A stretch of 64,000 nucleotides of DNA from Megalonaias nervosa. Taxonomy: Eukaryota; Mollusca; Bivalvia; Unionida; Unionidae. How positions within the stretch are numbered: the stretch's first letter is position 1; every line of letters begins with the position of its first letter. Positions 24,660-37,009 of this stretch are shown piece by piece. The stretch covers positions 1 to 64,000 of the forward strand of contig JAECUM010006806.1 of assembly GCA_016617855.1 (NCBI GenBank). The letters run 5' to 3'. A program made the translations under genes and the position numbers. Under the pieces are notes generated by a model that saw only the letters and a list, made by a program, of their open reading frames with translations, was not told the DNA's origin and ran no database searches.

Positions 24660-26033
24660 CACCTCTCCCTCGATAACTCGTGCACAGCAGGTCCACAAAC
24701 ATAGACTGCACTATAAGCAAGGGCATGAGTTACCGAGGGACCTACAAAAGTTGAAAAAATTCGCTTAGATATCGAGAAAACAGCAGAGTGGGGGGTTAGG
24801 GAACTGGGCCGTTTGATGACTGAATGCTCATTTTACAATCACGTCTATAATAATTTTTAATAATGCCCTTTTTCTAACAAAGTTGGTCGTTATTCTGTTT
24901 AAATAACATTTATTTTCAGAATGTCCAACATGTGAATGATCATTCCACTGGTTTCAACAACCATCACATGTACGCGAAAACATCTATGTATTATGTCACT
25001 GTTTTTTGTTTTCATGATGAGTCTGGTTCCAGGAGTGGTATGTACTACTATCCTTCCAAACTGGGAGTCAAAGAGCGGGGAACTAGACTAACTGTCGATA
25101 CACTGCCAAACAAGATTCCTTTTCTTCAAAAAGAAACAAAATTTTTTCGTGAGACAATCATCTTAGTCGAATCTCAATTTTGTATTGTTCAGTTAGTACA
25201 GTATTGATGTCATGATTTCATTGGAAGTAATAATGAAACTTCTTATCATCCTTGAGGATATCTCTAAGTGTCAGTTCAAGAATTCTCTGAAACTCGCTTG
25301 CCCACAATGGTATGTATCTGTGAAACCAAGCTCTTTATTTTACGAAGTATTCATTTCGCTTGGTTATCTTTGATCACAGTTACCAGTGAGTCTGTTAATT
25401 TAAGGTAGTTTATGTTACATACACAATAACATTTATAACAGTGACTGATCAAATGAAGTGAGTTCACCCGATATACGACTGGGGCTGCTAGATTTTAAGT
25501 TTGTAGGATTTTTGTGCCTTTTAACTTTTCTTTTATTCCAGCTCCTTTATTTGATTCAAAAGACATAATTAACGTGATAATACAAAGGAGGCCAGCTTTT
25601 AATTCAGTGCAACAAAACAACAAATACTTCCACAAGTCAGTTATCAAAACACGGTCGGCACTTAATTAGGTTCTCAGAGAAACGCTCGTGGACATAGCTG
25701 TTACGGTAGATTGACACATTTTACGTTTAATTACAAGAGGACACATTGCATTTATGATGATTATGCTTAAAAGACACTAAAAGATAGAACAAGAACATAA
25801 ATTTCAGTTGATAAAAGAATTATTTAATTGGTATTTATTTATTAAAGTACTGCCTCCACTCGGCGTAAGTGACATTTTCATTGATCGAAATTTCCTTACA
25901 TATCGTTAATTGCAGTGTACTACGATTTGGAAAGAAAATGTAAAAAACTTGTATGACTTATTTTTAAATTTAATATTTCATAATGTTAATTAAAATTTCA
26001 GGTACTATCTACTGTTTTCGACGATAAAATGAG

Positions 26034-26082
<49 letters not shown>

Positions 26083-26241
26083 TTTCCGTTACTAATTTTG
26101 ATAGCGATTTTCTTCAAGTTCATTAAATAGGGATAAATTTTTGGGGTATTTTTTTGTTTTAAAAAAATGGGAGCCATGCCTAACCCCGCATTATAAGCGG
26201 GTTCACAAGTTATCAGGGCTCGAGTTATCGAGGGAGTGGTG
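24660..26241. mobile_element. Pogo/Tigger-like TIR transposon, non-autonomous, 1.58 kb
   Basis: 21-bp terminal inverted repeats, CACC(T/A)CTCCCTCGATAA then CTCG, differ at one base and are flanked by TA on both sides (24658-24659 and 26242-26243). TA target sites and ends with CCCTCGATAACTCG are characteristic of pogo/Tigger elements. Just inside the left end a second, inverted GAGTTACCGAGGGA lies near 24730; the right end has a CCCGC/GCGGG hairpin. The only notable frame, 24932-25207 (91 residues), resembles no transposase I recognise (no D..D motif visible). An (AT)n tract is at 26036-26078. Confidence 0.8.
26036..26078. repeat. (AT)n microsatellite
   Basis: Uninterrupted AT tract within the pogo-like element. 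Confidence 0.97.
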
Positions 26242-26263
26242 TATTTGGTCAGGTCTAGTTGAA

Positions 26264-26592
26264 GTTAGGCATGTTATATACAGGTATACAGTATCAAAAA
26301 TATGAGTAACTTTGCCACCTAATTTGTATTCATTGCAGTTAGGTGTGTGTTATTGTGTTATAGTCAGGTGTATATGGTATGAAAGATATGAGTACTCTTC
26401 TTGCCACCTAATTTGTATTCATTGCAGTTAGGTGTGTTTTATATTCAGGTGTGTACGGTATTAAAGATATGAGTAATCTTCTTGCCACCTAATTTATATT
26501 GATTGCAGTTTGGTGTGTGTTATGTACAATTATGCATGGTAATTGAAAGATAAGAACAATCTTCTTGCCACCTAATTTATATTGATTGGAGT
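26264..26592. repeat. About 85-bp tandem repeat, four copies
   Basis: 'cttgccacctaatttgtatt' recurs at about 26312, 26401, 26482 and 26565, with 'cattgcagttaggtgtgt' and 'gatatgagtaatcttc'. Copies differ by indels. Confidence 0.85.
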
Positions 26593-27500
26593 TTAAACAA
26601 CAGTTTGAGAAGATAAAGCTTTATAATGTTAGTGACTCATATTTCTATTCTTACAAGGGCTTGCTTCTGATTCTGTGCATATTTGCTCAACTGGCCATAA
26701 GGGCTGGTGAGCTTATGATATTACCCAGCTTCTGGCATACATCTTCCCAAAATCTTTTCGATCAGTATCAGCCAAAGTTAGTAGAGAACATCATGGCATA
26801 AACAGCCTTTCAAATTTGTACAAATGATGAAGAATTTCCAGTAAATATGGTCACTGTTACAGAAAAACAAAACATAAAACATATTTTTTTCTTGATAAAA
26901 CACTTTGCAGAACTTAATCAAGTTTGACAGTGTGGCCACATTTACTTAAAATGGAAAATCCTGTAAGCAACTTCCCAAAAGTGCAGAGCAGAATTTATAC
27001 AAAAATCATCTCAAACCAAATACAAATTTACTACATTTTACAGAAAATATTCTTCAGTGAAGGTCTTTAACTTTAGCACAAATGACATTGATCTTCCATC
27101 AGATATGGCTTCCATTACTAAAAATATAACAACCTATTCACAAAAACAAGTGAACACAATTTTACCAAACCCTGACATGAAACACTTTCAGTTTTTTTAC
27201 ACATAATGTTAATCTGCCACCAAATATAGCTGCTATTGCTAAAATGTTACTTACTGAATAAAAATGCAACAGAATTTGACAAAATTTGACTGAAAGCTTC
27301 CATAAATATAAGTCTTTCAGTTTGTTGCAGATAATGCTAATCTATGATTAAATATACCTACTCTTACAAATCTTAGAAAACCTTGAAATGACTTTTTCAG
27401 AAAAAAAGTCTGAAGAAAATTTGTCCAGATTTGACTGAAGGTATTTGGAGTATCCTGTAACGAGGACCTTTTGGTTTTAGTTCTGCTGCAGCTTATAGAC
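26593..27500 (+). repeat. Dispersed repeat family C (about 150-bp degenerate units)
   Basis: Repeating blocks such as 'catcaaatatggtcactatt', 'gctaaaaa', 'cttcccaaaagtgcagagca' and 'gaatttgacaaaatttgact' recur every 130-160 bp from about 26815. Similar blocks are at 27855-27990 and 63640-63870. No open frame. Confidence 0.6.
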
Positions 27501-27504
27501 AGAC

Positions 27505-27850
27505 CAGAAAATATTATGGGATGGCCTGTTGTCTATGTTCTACCTATTGTCCTTCATCTGTCATTGGTCTGTCCATTAGCACAAGTTTGTTATTGCTACT
27601 CTAACTGCTTGGTGAAATGCAATGAAACTTAACACACACATTCATTCCAGTTGCTTGGATATCCAGTACTGATCTTCAATATGGCTGCCATTTCAGCCAT
27701 CTTGAAAATGTTGTTATAGCTATGCTGTATTTCTCCTGAATGGATAGTCATATTCACATGGGGTTTGTACCAAACGACGCATTATGGCTGCTTGGTCCTT
27801 AATAAAAATTCTGCAGTCTTACATTCAAGGTGGCTGTCTTAAAAAAAATC
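27505..27850 (+). repeat. Dispersed repeat family A, copy 3 (partial)
   Basis: Starts 'attatgggatggcctgttgt', continues 'gccatcttgaaaatgttgtt' and 'atggggtttgtaccaaacga', then passes into a family C unit (27855-27990). Sense orientation. Confidence 0.7.
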
Positions 27851-27990
27851 TTATTACAAATGATGTTCATCTACCATCAAATATTGTCACTATTGCTAAA
27901 AACAGAAAACTTATAGAGCTTCCCAAAAGTGCTGTGCAGAATTAGACCATATTTGATATAAGGGCCTTTCAGTTTTTGTACAAATGACCA

Positions 27991-28786
27991 GATATAATGT
28001 AAGCATGCAGGCATTGGGGCCTTTAAAGCATACATGAATTTTTTTTTTTTTAAATTTATGCAGTTGCTATGATAGTAGTAGTAAGAAACACTAAAGACCT
28101 TTGCTGAGGAGTGTGAAGCATATTGACATACCAGATTCCTGTGCAAGGATGAGAGAGGATAGAACTCTAACTCCCAAAGTCCCATTTTTCATTGTTATGC
28201 ATCATGTAGAAAACAACATTAACAAAAGCAAATAATTAAAGACATTGAAAGATGTGAGGAAGCATTTTGACATGGAAAGTGGATGTAGATAGTCATATAT
28301 TTTTGGATTATTTTTATGACAAAATTATCACAGAATATTGAAGTTGGTAATATGTAATAAAAACAAGGTTATGTGTATGATGAATGACTTGATGAATTGA
28401 TCAGGGAACTGTAGAAATCAATTTTGAACTTGTTATATATGCCACATCGATTGGAGCGTTCAGTCACCACTAGAGTAATATAATATATATGAGACTGTGA
28501 CCATGGCAATCATTGATTTATTTATTATGTTGAAGTTTTTTTTTCATTCTACCTTGCCTTATTGAGTTTGATCTGGTAGATCTACCCTGACAAAGTGGAA
28601 ACCATCAGTATTAATAATTAAAATTATGGTGGCTTGCCTTCAGCTGTACCCAACGTAGTTGACCAGTAGCATGACTGATTTACTGTGTGCATTTATTATT
28701 GTCAAATAATTTTCTTGTCCTCAGGTTGCTCATCCAAATTGGTCTGTTATTTCTCTGGTTTAGCAAATATAAATGGGGATTATCTG
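27991..28786. other. Intron C-D, unique
   Basis: AT-rich; a poly-T run at about 28039-28050. No gene or array recognised. Confidence 0.5.
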
Positions 28787-29060
28787 TCTTTGTCGAGTCT
28801 TGACAAACCACTCTTTGTCAAGTCTTGACAGCCCGGTCTTTGTTGGGCCTTGACAGCCCAGTTATTGTTAAATTTTGACAGCCCAGTCTTTGTCAAGTCT
28901 TGACAGCCCAGTCTTTGTTAAGTCTTGACAGACCATTCTTTGTCAAGTCTTGACAGACCAGTCTTTATCAAGTCTTGACAGACCAGTCAATGTCAAGTCT
29001 TGACAGCCCAGTCTTTGTCAAGCCTTGACAGACCAGTCTTTATCAAGTCTTGACAGGCCA
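28787..29060. repeat. 25-bp minisatellite with TGTCAAG/CTTGACA palindromes
   Basis: About 11 copies of 'ctttgtcaagtcttgacaga' plus 'ccagt'. TGTCAAGTCTTGACA is a palindrome around the central base, so the array can form many small hairpins. Confidence 0.93.
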
Positions 29061-29614
29061 ACAGCAGCAAGTTATTCTGCAGAGTATTAATGTGAATCAG
29101 GTTGTGTGCACATTGTTTGGATGTCCAAGACGGTTTAAATTGTAATCTCATTCATTCAGTTTCTTTTTCTTGTCTGTTTTTGGCAATTGCAGTTGTAGCA
29201 GCAAATTTTTATTGAGGCCTTTTTTTTTGTTGCATTCTTAGTTTCAAGGTATTTTTGTATCTGTCAATGCATAATGCACCTGCAGACTGGTATATATGTT
29301 GTTTAGTTCTACTGATTGCTCTTAACAAACTGCCAGTGTTACCAGAGCATTATGTGACAGCAGATATGGCTCTGTGAATTTGGACTTATACACAAGTATA
29401 TACTGTAGGGCCTGTGAATTTGGACTTGTATATACTGTAGGGCCCAATTTTGGTTGGACTTGACTTATAAGCAAGTATATACTGTAGGGCCCAAATTTGG
29501 TTTGACGTGGGATGTATCTTCCTCCACATTGGTCTTTTTTCCCAGTGGTTTGTAATGATGTTTTTAAACTGTTCCCTTGTCCCTTGCAAATGTGTGGGTT
29601 TTTTTTAAGCTCTA
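29061..29614. other. Intron C-D, unique with a short repeat
   Basis: Near 29385-29500 a block with 'tatatactgtagggcc' and 'aatttggacttgta' recurs three times. The frames on both strands here (up to 128 residues) follow this repeat and show no family features. Confidence 0.5.
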
Positions 29615-30850
29615 CTTGTCCTAGACCAGAAGAGCTTATGGGATGGTCTGTTATACAAGATTCCAAAACATTCCATGGTCTGTTATACAAGATTCCAAAA
29701 CATTCCATGGTCTGTTATACAAGATTCCAAAACATTCCATGGTCTGTTTGATCAAAAATTAAAATGGTTTCTAATGGACATCCACTATGGCTGCTGCTGT
29801 GGCCATCCAAAAATTCTGTTAAAGCTACTCATCCTAAACTGAAAATCATGTTGACATGGGGTTTCACTGCAAGTATTCTTAATATGCTGTCTGGTTACTG
29901 CTGAATGAAAATGGTGCCATTCAGACTTCAGATATGGCCATCACAACAGGCATCATGAAAATGTTGTTATCACTACCTCTCCAGAACAGAATGTTATATT
30001 GACATTGGCTTTCACTACAAGACTTATAATGTTTACTTGGGCTCAAAATGGCAGCCACTGTGGCCATCCTGACATTTTTGTTATCTCTATTTCACCTAAA
30101 TAAATGGTGATATCAACATGGGGTTTTCAATTGAAGACATTTTTATGATGTCTGGTTGGTTCTAAATGAAAATGGTACTGATCTGACATCCAACATGGCT
30201 TTCAGGCAGCTGTCTGATCTTTTTATCATTACTTTTGGATGCAAAGCCATATCATCATGGGGTTTTCACTAGCAGACTTCTTAATGATGTCTAGTCAGCG
30301 ATATTGGTGCAGATCTAACAACCAGTATGGTCAACATGACAGCCATCTTGAAAACCTTGTCATCATTACTCGTTATCAACAGAAATCATATAGACATGGA
30401 GTTTTCACCAGAACTCATTCTGTGTCTAGTTTGTCCTAGTTAAAATGGTACCCATTTGATGTCCAGTATAGCCACCATGATAGCCCTCTTAAAATTGTTG
30501 TTATTGCTGCTCCTTCTAGATGGATGGCGATATTGACATTAGATTTTTACCAAGAAACTTCTTTAACCATATTGAAAATTCTTGCATCACAACTCCAAAC
30601 TGGAAAAGCATATGACCGATGGGGTTTTCTCCATAAAACTTCTTAAGGTGTCTATTTGGTCCTAAATGATGCTGATGAGACATCCAGAATGGCCATCATG
30701 CTGGCCCCTTTGAAATCCCTCCTGGCCTATATCGACACGAAGTTATAACTAAATGATTTCTTCTGATGTTTTTATTAGTTTAAATGAACATGTTGCAGAC
30801 CCCAACCCCCTTGCACTCTCTTTGAAATTTGTGACCAAGATAAAGTATTC
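29615..30850 (+). repeat. Dispersed repeat family A, copy 4 (longest)
   Basis: Starts 'agagcttatgggatggtctg'. A 32-bp piece ('ggtctgttatacaagattcc') is tandemly repeated about three times at 29645-29745. Then about seven degraded 165-bp units follow with 'gccatcttgaaaat', 'ggggttttcactagcagact' and 'gatgtctggttggttctaaa'. Sense orientation. Confidence 0.8.
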
Positions 30851-30860
30851 CAGTAAAAAA

Positions 30861-32154
30861 TTGACTTAACATGGCCTCTAACTTAACATGGCTCTAACTT
30901 AACATGGCTCTAACTTAACATGGCTCTAACTTAACATGGCCTCTAACTTAACATGGCTCTAACTTAACATGGCGCTAACTTAACATGGCTCTAACTTAAC
31001 ATGGCTCTAACTTAACATGGCCTCTAACTTAACATGGCTCTAACTTAACATGGCTCTAACTTAACATGGCCTCTAACTTAACATGGCCTCTAACTTAATA
31101 TGCCTCTAACTTAACATGGCCTCTAACTTAACATGGCCTCTAACTTAACATGGCTCTAACTTAACATGGCCTCTAACTTAACATGGCTCTAACTTAACAT
31201 GGCTCTAACTTAACATGGCCTCTAACTTAACATGGCCTCTAACTTAACATGGCTCTAACTTAACATGGCCTCTAACTTAACATGGCTCTAACTTAACATG
31301 GCCTCTAACTTAACATGGCTGTAACTTAACATGGCCTCTAACTTAACATGGCCTCTAACTTAACATGGCTCTAACTTAACATGGCCTCTAACTTAACATG
31401 GCTGTAACTTAACATGGCTCTAACTTAACATGGCCTCTAACTTAACATGGCTGTAACTTAACATGGCTCTAACTTAACATGGCCTCTAACTTAACATGGC
31501 TGTAACTTAACATGGCCTCTAACTTAACATGGCTCTAACTTAACATGGCTCTAACTTAACATGGCCTCTAACTTAACATGGCTCTAACTTAACATGGCTC
31601 TAACTTAACATGGCCTCTAACTTAACATGGCTCTAACTTAACATGGCTCTAACTTAACATGGCCTCTAACTTAACATGGCTCTAACTTAACATGGCGCTA
31701 ACTTAACATGGCGCTAACTTAACATGGCTCTAACTTAACATGGCGCTAACTTAACATGGCCTCTAACTTAACATGGCTCTAACTTAACATGGCTCTAACT
31801 TAACATGGCCTCTAACTTAACATGGCTCTAACTTAACATGGCACTAACTTAACATGGCTCTAACTTAACATGGCTCTAACTTAACATGGCCTCTAACTTA
31901 ACATGGCCTCTAACTTAACATGGCTCTAACTTAACATGGCCTCTAACTTAACATGGCTCTAACTTAACATGGCTCTAACTTAACATGGCCTCTAACTTAA
32001 CATGGCTCTAACTTAACATGGCTCTAACTTAACATGGCTCTAACTTAACATGGCCTCTAACTTAACATGGCTCTAACTTAACATGGCCCTAACTTAACAT
32101 GGCCTCTAACTTAACATGGCTCTAACTTAACATGGCCCCTAACTTAACATGGCT
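30861..32154. repeat. 16/17-bp tandem array, about 78 copies
   Basis: Units 'taacttaacatggctc' (16 bp) and 'taacttaacatggcctc' (17 bp) alternate in recurring patterns over 1.29 kb with very few other changes (gcgc, gtaa and cccc variants), so it is young and homogenised. The array ends 139 bp before the exon D acceptor. Confidence 0.97.
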
Positions 32155-32293
32155 TCCCAGCTTTTCTCTGAAGTCAGCAGAGCATGCGTGCCTTTGAGTT
32201 AGTCTTGTTCCGTTTATGTTTCTAGTTCTAAATTTGGAGTTTCATTGTTTTTATGTTTCTGTTCTACATTTGGAGTTTTATTGTTTTTTTCAG

Positions 32294-32365
32294 GTATTGA
32301 TAGAAACACTAGTTACCCTGGGGGCCACAGTGCGATGGTCAGCATGTAACATCTATTCCACACAG
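32294..32365 (+). CDS. AHCYL1/2: AHCYL exon D: VLIETL..CNIYSTQ segment
   Basis: Internal exon of 72 bp, 24 codons, phase 0 at both ends: VLIETLVTLGATVRWSACNI then YSTQ. The acceptor is 'ttgtttttttcag' ending at 32293; the donor is CAG|gtaacc. The segment is near-identical to AHCY/AHCYL over VLIETL.(T/A)LGA..(Q/R)WS(A/S)CNI(F/Y)STQ and keeps the Ser of STQ (equivalent to human AHCY S83). VLIETLVTLGA is closer to canonical AHCY than to the vertebrate AHCYL paralogues, but the flanking exons place it in AHCYL. Because it is a phase 0-0 exon, skipping it would keep the frame. A 1.3-kb array of 16/17-bp units ends 139 bp before the exon. Confidence 0.97.
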
Positions 32366-34388
32366 GTAACCATGAATTTGTAGATTTTTGAAAGATATTT
32401 TAAGAACTTGTAAAAGGTTTGCTGTCTACAGAATTTTTAGTAACTTGGTGTATCTTCCAATGGATGAGATTTGAGTGACTTGAGTAGCATTTTGGAAAGC
32501 TACGAGTTTCTAAAAAAGTTATAAACATTTATTGTTTGGGATTTTAGAACTTCTCTCCATCATGTCACAACACAAGAATTCATTATTTGTCACTTCACTA
32601 GAATTCATCATTTGTCATGACACCAGAATTCATCATTTATTTACAACACTAGAACTCATCATTTGTTACAACACCAGAATCCATTATTTGTCACAAATAA
32701 TGGCAAAATTATTTGAATTTAAAGAAATTTAATCAGGAGCATCAACTTAGTTTCTGCAAATACCACTGTTCAAAACAATTTAAAAATTTTGCAATATACC
32801 AGAAATAGTTTCTCAGTAAAAGAAATATGTTGTTTGAATTTTGGAGTATGATTCCTCAGCTTTGCATTAACACTTGACTACCACAATTTCTTATTTAAAA
32901 ATTCTATTTTTATTTTCTTCACCTTTTCCTGTCATGAGTAAATGCAGTTATACAACAGACTGTCTATAAGCAAGTATCTCTCAAATAGCTTGGACGTGTT
33001 GTGCTGGTTGTCTGTGTGAATAGCAGTTTATTGGTACCTGGCTGCAATGATCAATTGCAATCAAGAAACAAAGGTATAATGAAATCTTCTTGCATGTCCA
33101 AAGACATCAATATTCAGTAAGCGAACCTTTTCAGGATTTGATCTTTATGGTCAAGAAAAATCAATCAATATCATTTCATTTATCAGCACAATAGCTTAGA
33201 CTGCTGTCATCAACAAGGAAAAATCCATCTTAAGACTTTCAGAAGATAGGCCCATCTGACCTTGAATTTATTTACAATGATATAAAATGTGGTTTCATTT
33301 TCACTGCTGTGTGTCTTACTTTGGCTTTAGACTCTGCAATCTGGTCCCAAATGGCAAGTTAAAAGGTCAGGTCAGGGCAACAAATTTTTGTCTTGTTATT
33401 GTGTGTGACACTTAATATAAGTTTGTTAAGAACATGTGAATAAGCTGGACAGAAAACAAGTACCAATGTCTTTATAGACAAAACATTGCAGAAGATCAAA
33501 GTCAAATTTGCTGAGCTGGAATAGGTGGTATACATCAAACAGTATATATCCTAGTAAGTTTGAAAGCACAATGACTTAATTGCCATGAGATTAGGTCAGT
33601 TTCTTTTACCTTTTCCTATTTTTCTTTGAAAGGGATTTTAGACCAGACAGTTTTAGTGGATCTGCCACTCATTATGCACCTCACAATAATGGTTCACCCT
33701 AGAGCTGATAAGACAATTTACTGTCAGATTTTTTTTAAAACATTTTTTATTTATTACATTTCAGGTGTACAAATAATTTCAGATGAAAAATCATCATTTT
33801 CTAAGGTTTTGATTTTTTTTTTCTTTTTGTCATATCCTGAAACTGGGTGAATTCTAATTACTGTTGCTATTGATTTTTTTCTGTTAAATGTTTTCTTGGT
33901 AGCTATCTCCTACAGAGGGACCAGTAAGAAAAAACTATTGGCAGAGTTGCTTGACCAATTTGATTAAATATCTGCTTTTACCTGATGACAATACAGTACT
34001 TGTTCTAGATAATGATTCCAATTTTATCCAGAGAAATTGGTTTCCATAGAAGCTCATGATAAGAAATTTGTCACTACATATAGTACTTATTCTGAAACAC
34101 TCTTGATTCATGTTGTTGTCACAGTAATGGTTTTATAGACAGCTGTTTGGTCAAACTTCAAGAGCAGTTTTGAGTAACAGGCAGTAGTTTTACATTTATT
34201 CAGTGAACAACCAGATGTTATTACAAAAATATTTTATCAAGCATGCTCATTGTTCTAATTGACAAGAAAACTTGATACTGTTTAATTTAAAACTTATTCT
34301 CGTTAATTATCATATTACATTATTGTTATTGCTGGAATATTTATTGTCACAGCAGAAAATGCATGCTTGCATGCATAAAATATGCTGA

Positions 34389-34426
<38 letters not shown>

Positions 34427-34614
34427 GGTTAAGTATGTTTATTACCAGTTCTGATCATTATATGTTACAGAGGTCCCTCTCTTGACCTCCCCCTCCCCAC
34501 AGCAGCTACTTGCTTTATATGGCCAGAATCCCTGGGCATCAATGAGTTTGTGTTCAGAAGTACAGCTTCAGGATGGCCACCCCACTAATGTGGCTAGCAG
34601 TCTTCTTATTAGTG
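32366..34614. other. Intron D-E, proximal
   Basis: Mostly unique. At about 32570-32700 a 25-bp unit ('agaattcatcatttgtcaca') occurs five to six times. (AG)n is at 34392-34419. The frame at 33626-33850 includes poly-T-derived FFFFFF and is not considered coding. Confidence 0.55.
34392..34419. repeat. (AG)n microsatellite
   Basis: Uninterrupted AG tract. Confidence 0.97.
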
Positions 34615-35575
34615 CAAAAACTGTCCAGTTTACTCTTCACAAATGGCCACATTATGGGGTTTGCTGAAAACTGTCCAATTTACTCTTCACAAATGGCCAC
34701 ATTATGGGGTTTGCTGAAAACTGTCCAATTTACTCTTCACAAATGGCCACATCATGGGGTTTGCTGAAAACTAATTTCTTCTCAGATGGCAGCATTATGG
34801 AGTTTGCTGAAAACTGTTTGATTTAATCTTCTCAGACGGCAACATTATGGTGTTTGCTGAAAACTGTTTGATTTACTTTTCACAGATGGCCATATTATGG
34901 GGTTTGCTGAAAACTGTCTAATTTAGTCTTCACAAATGGCCATATGAGGTTTGCTGAAAACTGTCTGATTTACTCTTCTCAGATGGCCACATGATGGAGT
35001 TTGCTGAAAACTGTCAAATTTACTCTTCACAGATGGCCACATTATGAGGTTTGCTGAAAATTGATTTACTCTTCTCAGATGGCCACATTATGGAGTTTGC
35101 TGAAAACTCATTGATTTACTCTTCTCAGATGGCCACATTATCGAGTTTGCTGAAAACTGCCTGATTTACTCTTCACAAATATCCACGTTATGGAGTTTGC
35201 TGAAAACTCGTTGATTTAATCTTCTCAGATGGCCACATTATGGTTTTGCTGAAAACTGTACGATTTAGTCTTCACAAATGGCCATATGAGGTTTGCTGAA
35301 AATTGTTGGATTTACTCCTCACAAATGGTCACATTACAATTACTCTTCGATGGCCACGTTATGGGGTTTGCTGAAAACTCTCTGATTTACTCTTCTCAGA
35401 TGGTCACATTATGGAGTTTGCTGAAAACTGCCAAATTTACTCTTCACAAATGGCCACTTTATGGGGTTTGCTGAAAACTGTCCAATTTACTCTTCACAAA
35501 TGGCCATATTATGTGGTTTGCTGAAAACTGTCCTATTTTCTCTTTTCAAATGGATACATTACTGGGTTTGTTGGT
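34615..35575. repeat. 50-bp minisatellite, about 19 copies
   Basis: Unit with 'aaatggccacattatggggt', 'ttgctgaaaactgtccaatt' and 'tactcttcac'; spacing is exactly 50 bp at 34631/34681 and drifts with indels later. Two alternating subtypes, 'cttcacaaatgg' and 'cttctcagatgg'. Confidence 0.93.
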
Positions 35576-35846
35576 GGCAATCGAAAGAATTGGATTCTAA
35601 ATTCAACACATTGACATTTGTTCCATCATGTCAATAAAGTAACTAACTTTGATTTATACAAAGAGGTAATTAATCTGATTATCCTTTTCTGCTATGCATT
35701 CCCATTAGGTTTTGTCACTTTGATAATCACTGGCACTTAATATCACTGATAATTATCAAGATGGCAAAAGGCAACTGCTGAAAAAATACAGTATTATTCA
35801 GCTCAAGCCAGCATGACAGCCAGTCACCGTCAAGTACAAATAGCAT
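35576..35846. other. Intron D-E, unique
   Basis: No gene or repeat recognised. Confidence 0.45.
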
Positions 35847-35858
35847 TCTAGCTGTTGT

Positions 35859-36115
35859 TGTTGTTGTTGCTGTTGTTGTAGGGTTTAACGTCATTTTTCA
35901 GCACAAGATAGGCTATACATGGCAGCCAGTATAAATGGTGGAGGAAGAACCTGGGAAAACCCCGGAAAGAACCACCGACCCACAAGAAGCTACTGGCAAG
36001 CTTTCTCACATACCCACATTGGCCGAGCCCAAGACTTGAACCCACACAGACAGAGGTGAGATGGCAGTGATCTGTAACGGTGAGCACTTTAGACCACTCG
36101 GCCACTCGGGGCCCC
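35859..36115 (-). mobile_element. tRNA-derived SINE, copy 2 (best preserved)
   Basis: Read on the minus strand: head GGCCCCGAGTGGCCGAGTGG, with A box TGGCCGAGTGG and, about 60 bp on, B box GGGTTCAAGTC, the spacing and sequence of a tRNA-Leu/Ser-type promoter. The body contains 'ggttcttcctccaccattta', 'atgtatagcctatcttgtgc' and 'aaaatgacgttaaaccctac', then (CAA)n. A 12-bp target duplication, TCTAGCTGTTGT, flanks it at 35847-35858 and 36116-36127. Transcribed by Pol III from the minus strand if active. Confidence 0.9.
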
Positions 36116-36127
36116 TCTAGCTGTTGT

Positions 36128-36499
36128 GGATTCACTCTAATAGATTATTATATGTATTTGAAAGGGTACCAGATTAAAACCAGTCAAATGCATGACAAGC
36201 TCACTTCCTTTGCAGACACTGTACATTTCATATGATAACTTCAGATTGCCAACAGTGGAATAAATTGCTGCAGAAAGTGCAAATTGTTATCCGATATTCT
36301 CAGTTTAGAAGGAAACATGAAACTGATTCTACTAAACAGATAAGATCCTTCAGTCTTTGTTGACAAAATTGATGTCAGAAAGATTCAAAAAGCATGATAA
36401 GCATCATCAATTAACATTCTACAGCAGTGGGAATATTAAATGGCTGGACAATGATAATTAAGGATAGATGCTTATTGTTTGGTTTTATTGGCAGTATGG
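36128..36499. other. Intron D-E, unique
   Basis: No gene or repeat recognised. Confidence 0.45.
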
Positions 36500-36832
36500 T
36501 TTACACCCCAATTGAAGATTATTCACATTTTAGTAACTGGTTTTACACCTTCATTGATGATTATTGTATTTGATTGATTATGGTTTTACGCCTTGATTTA
36601 TGGTTATTTGTATTTGATTGACTATGGTTTTACACCCTGATTTATGGTTATTTGTATTTGATTGACTATGGTTTTACACCCCAATTGATGATTATTCATG
36701 TTTTATTGACTGGTTTTATATCCTGATTGATATTCATGTTTTATTGACTGGTTTTATATCCTGATTGATATTCATGTTTTATTGAATGTGGTTTTACACC
36801 TTGATTGATGATTATTCATATTTCAGATAATG
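36500..36832. repeat. Minisatellite of about 40-55 bp
   Basis: About seven copies with 'tggttttacacc', 'ttgatttatggttatttgta' or 'ttgatgattattcatatttt', showing frequent indels. Confidence 0.85.
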
Positions 36833-36961
36833 TCCATATGTGTTATTACACCTATTTCATAACATTCCTATGATTTTTAAATAAAAATAATAAATATTTA
36901 AAAATTAGCTATACCTTTCATGTAATTATCACATTCATCTGTGTGATCTCCCTTTATAATG

Positions 36962-36982
36962 CCCACCCACCCACCCCACCCC
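36962..36982 (-). other. G-quadruplex-type motif (C-rich on +)
   Basis: Five runs of three or four C separated by single A residues on the + strand, giving GGGGTGGGGTGGGTGGGTGG followed by G on the minus strand. Confidence 0.7.
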
Positions 36983-37009
36983 ATAAGGCCACTTTCCCTG
37001 CTGCTGATG

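Noticed and set aside
24932..25207. 91-residue frame inside the pogo-like element as a transposase
   Set aside because: Too short and without recognisable HTH or DDE residues; kept only as an unidentified frame.
35848..36135. 95-residue minus frame and apparent tRNA gene
   Set aside because: A- and B-box matches belong to a SINE head with target duplications; no intact cloverleaf with acceptor stem was evident.
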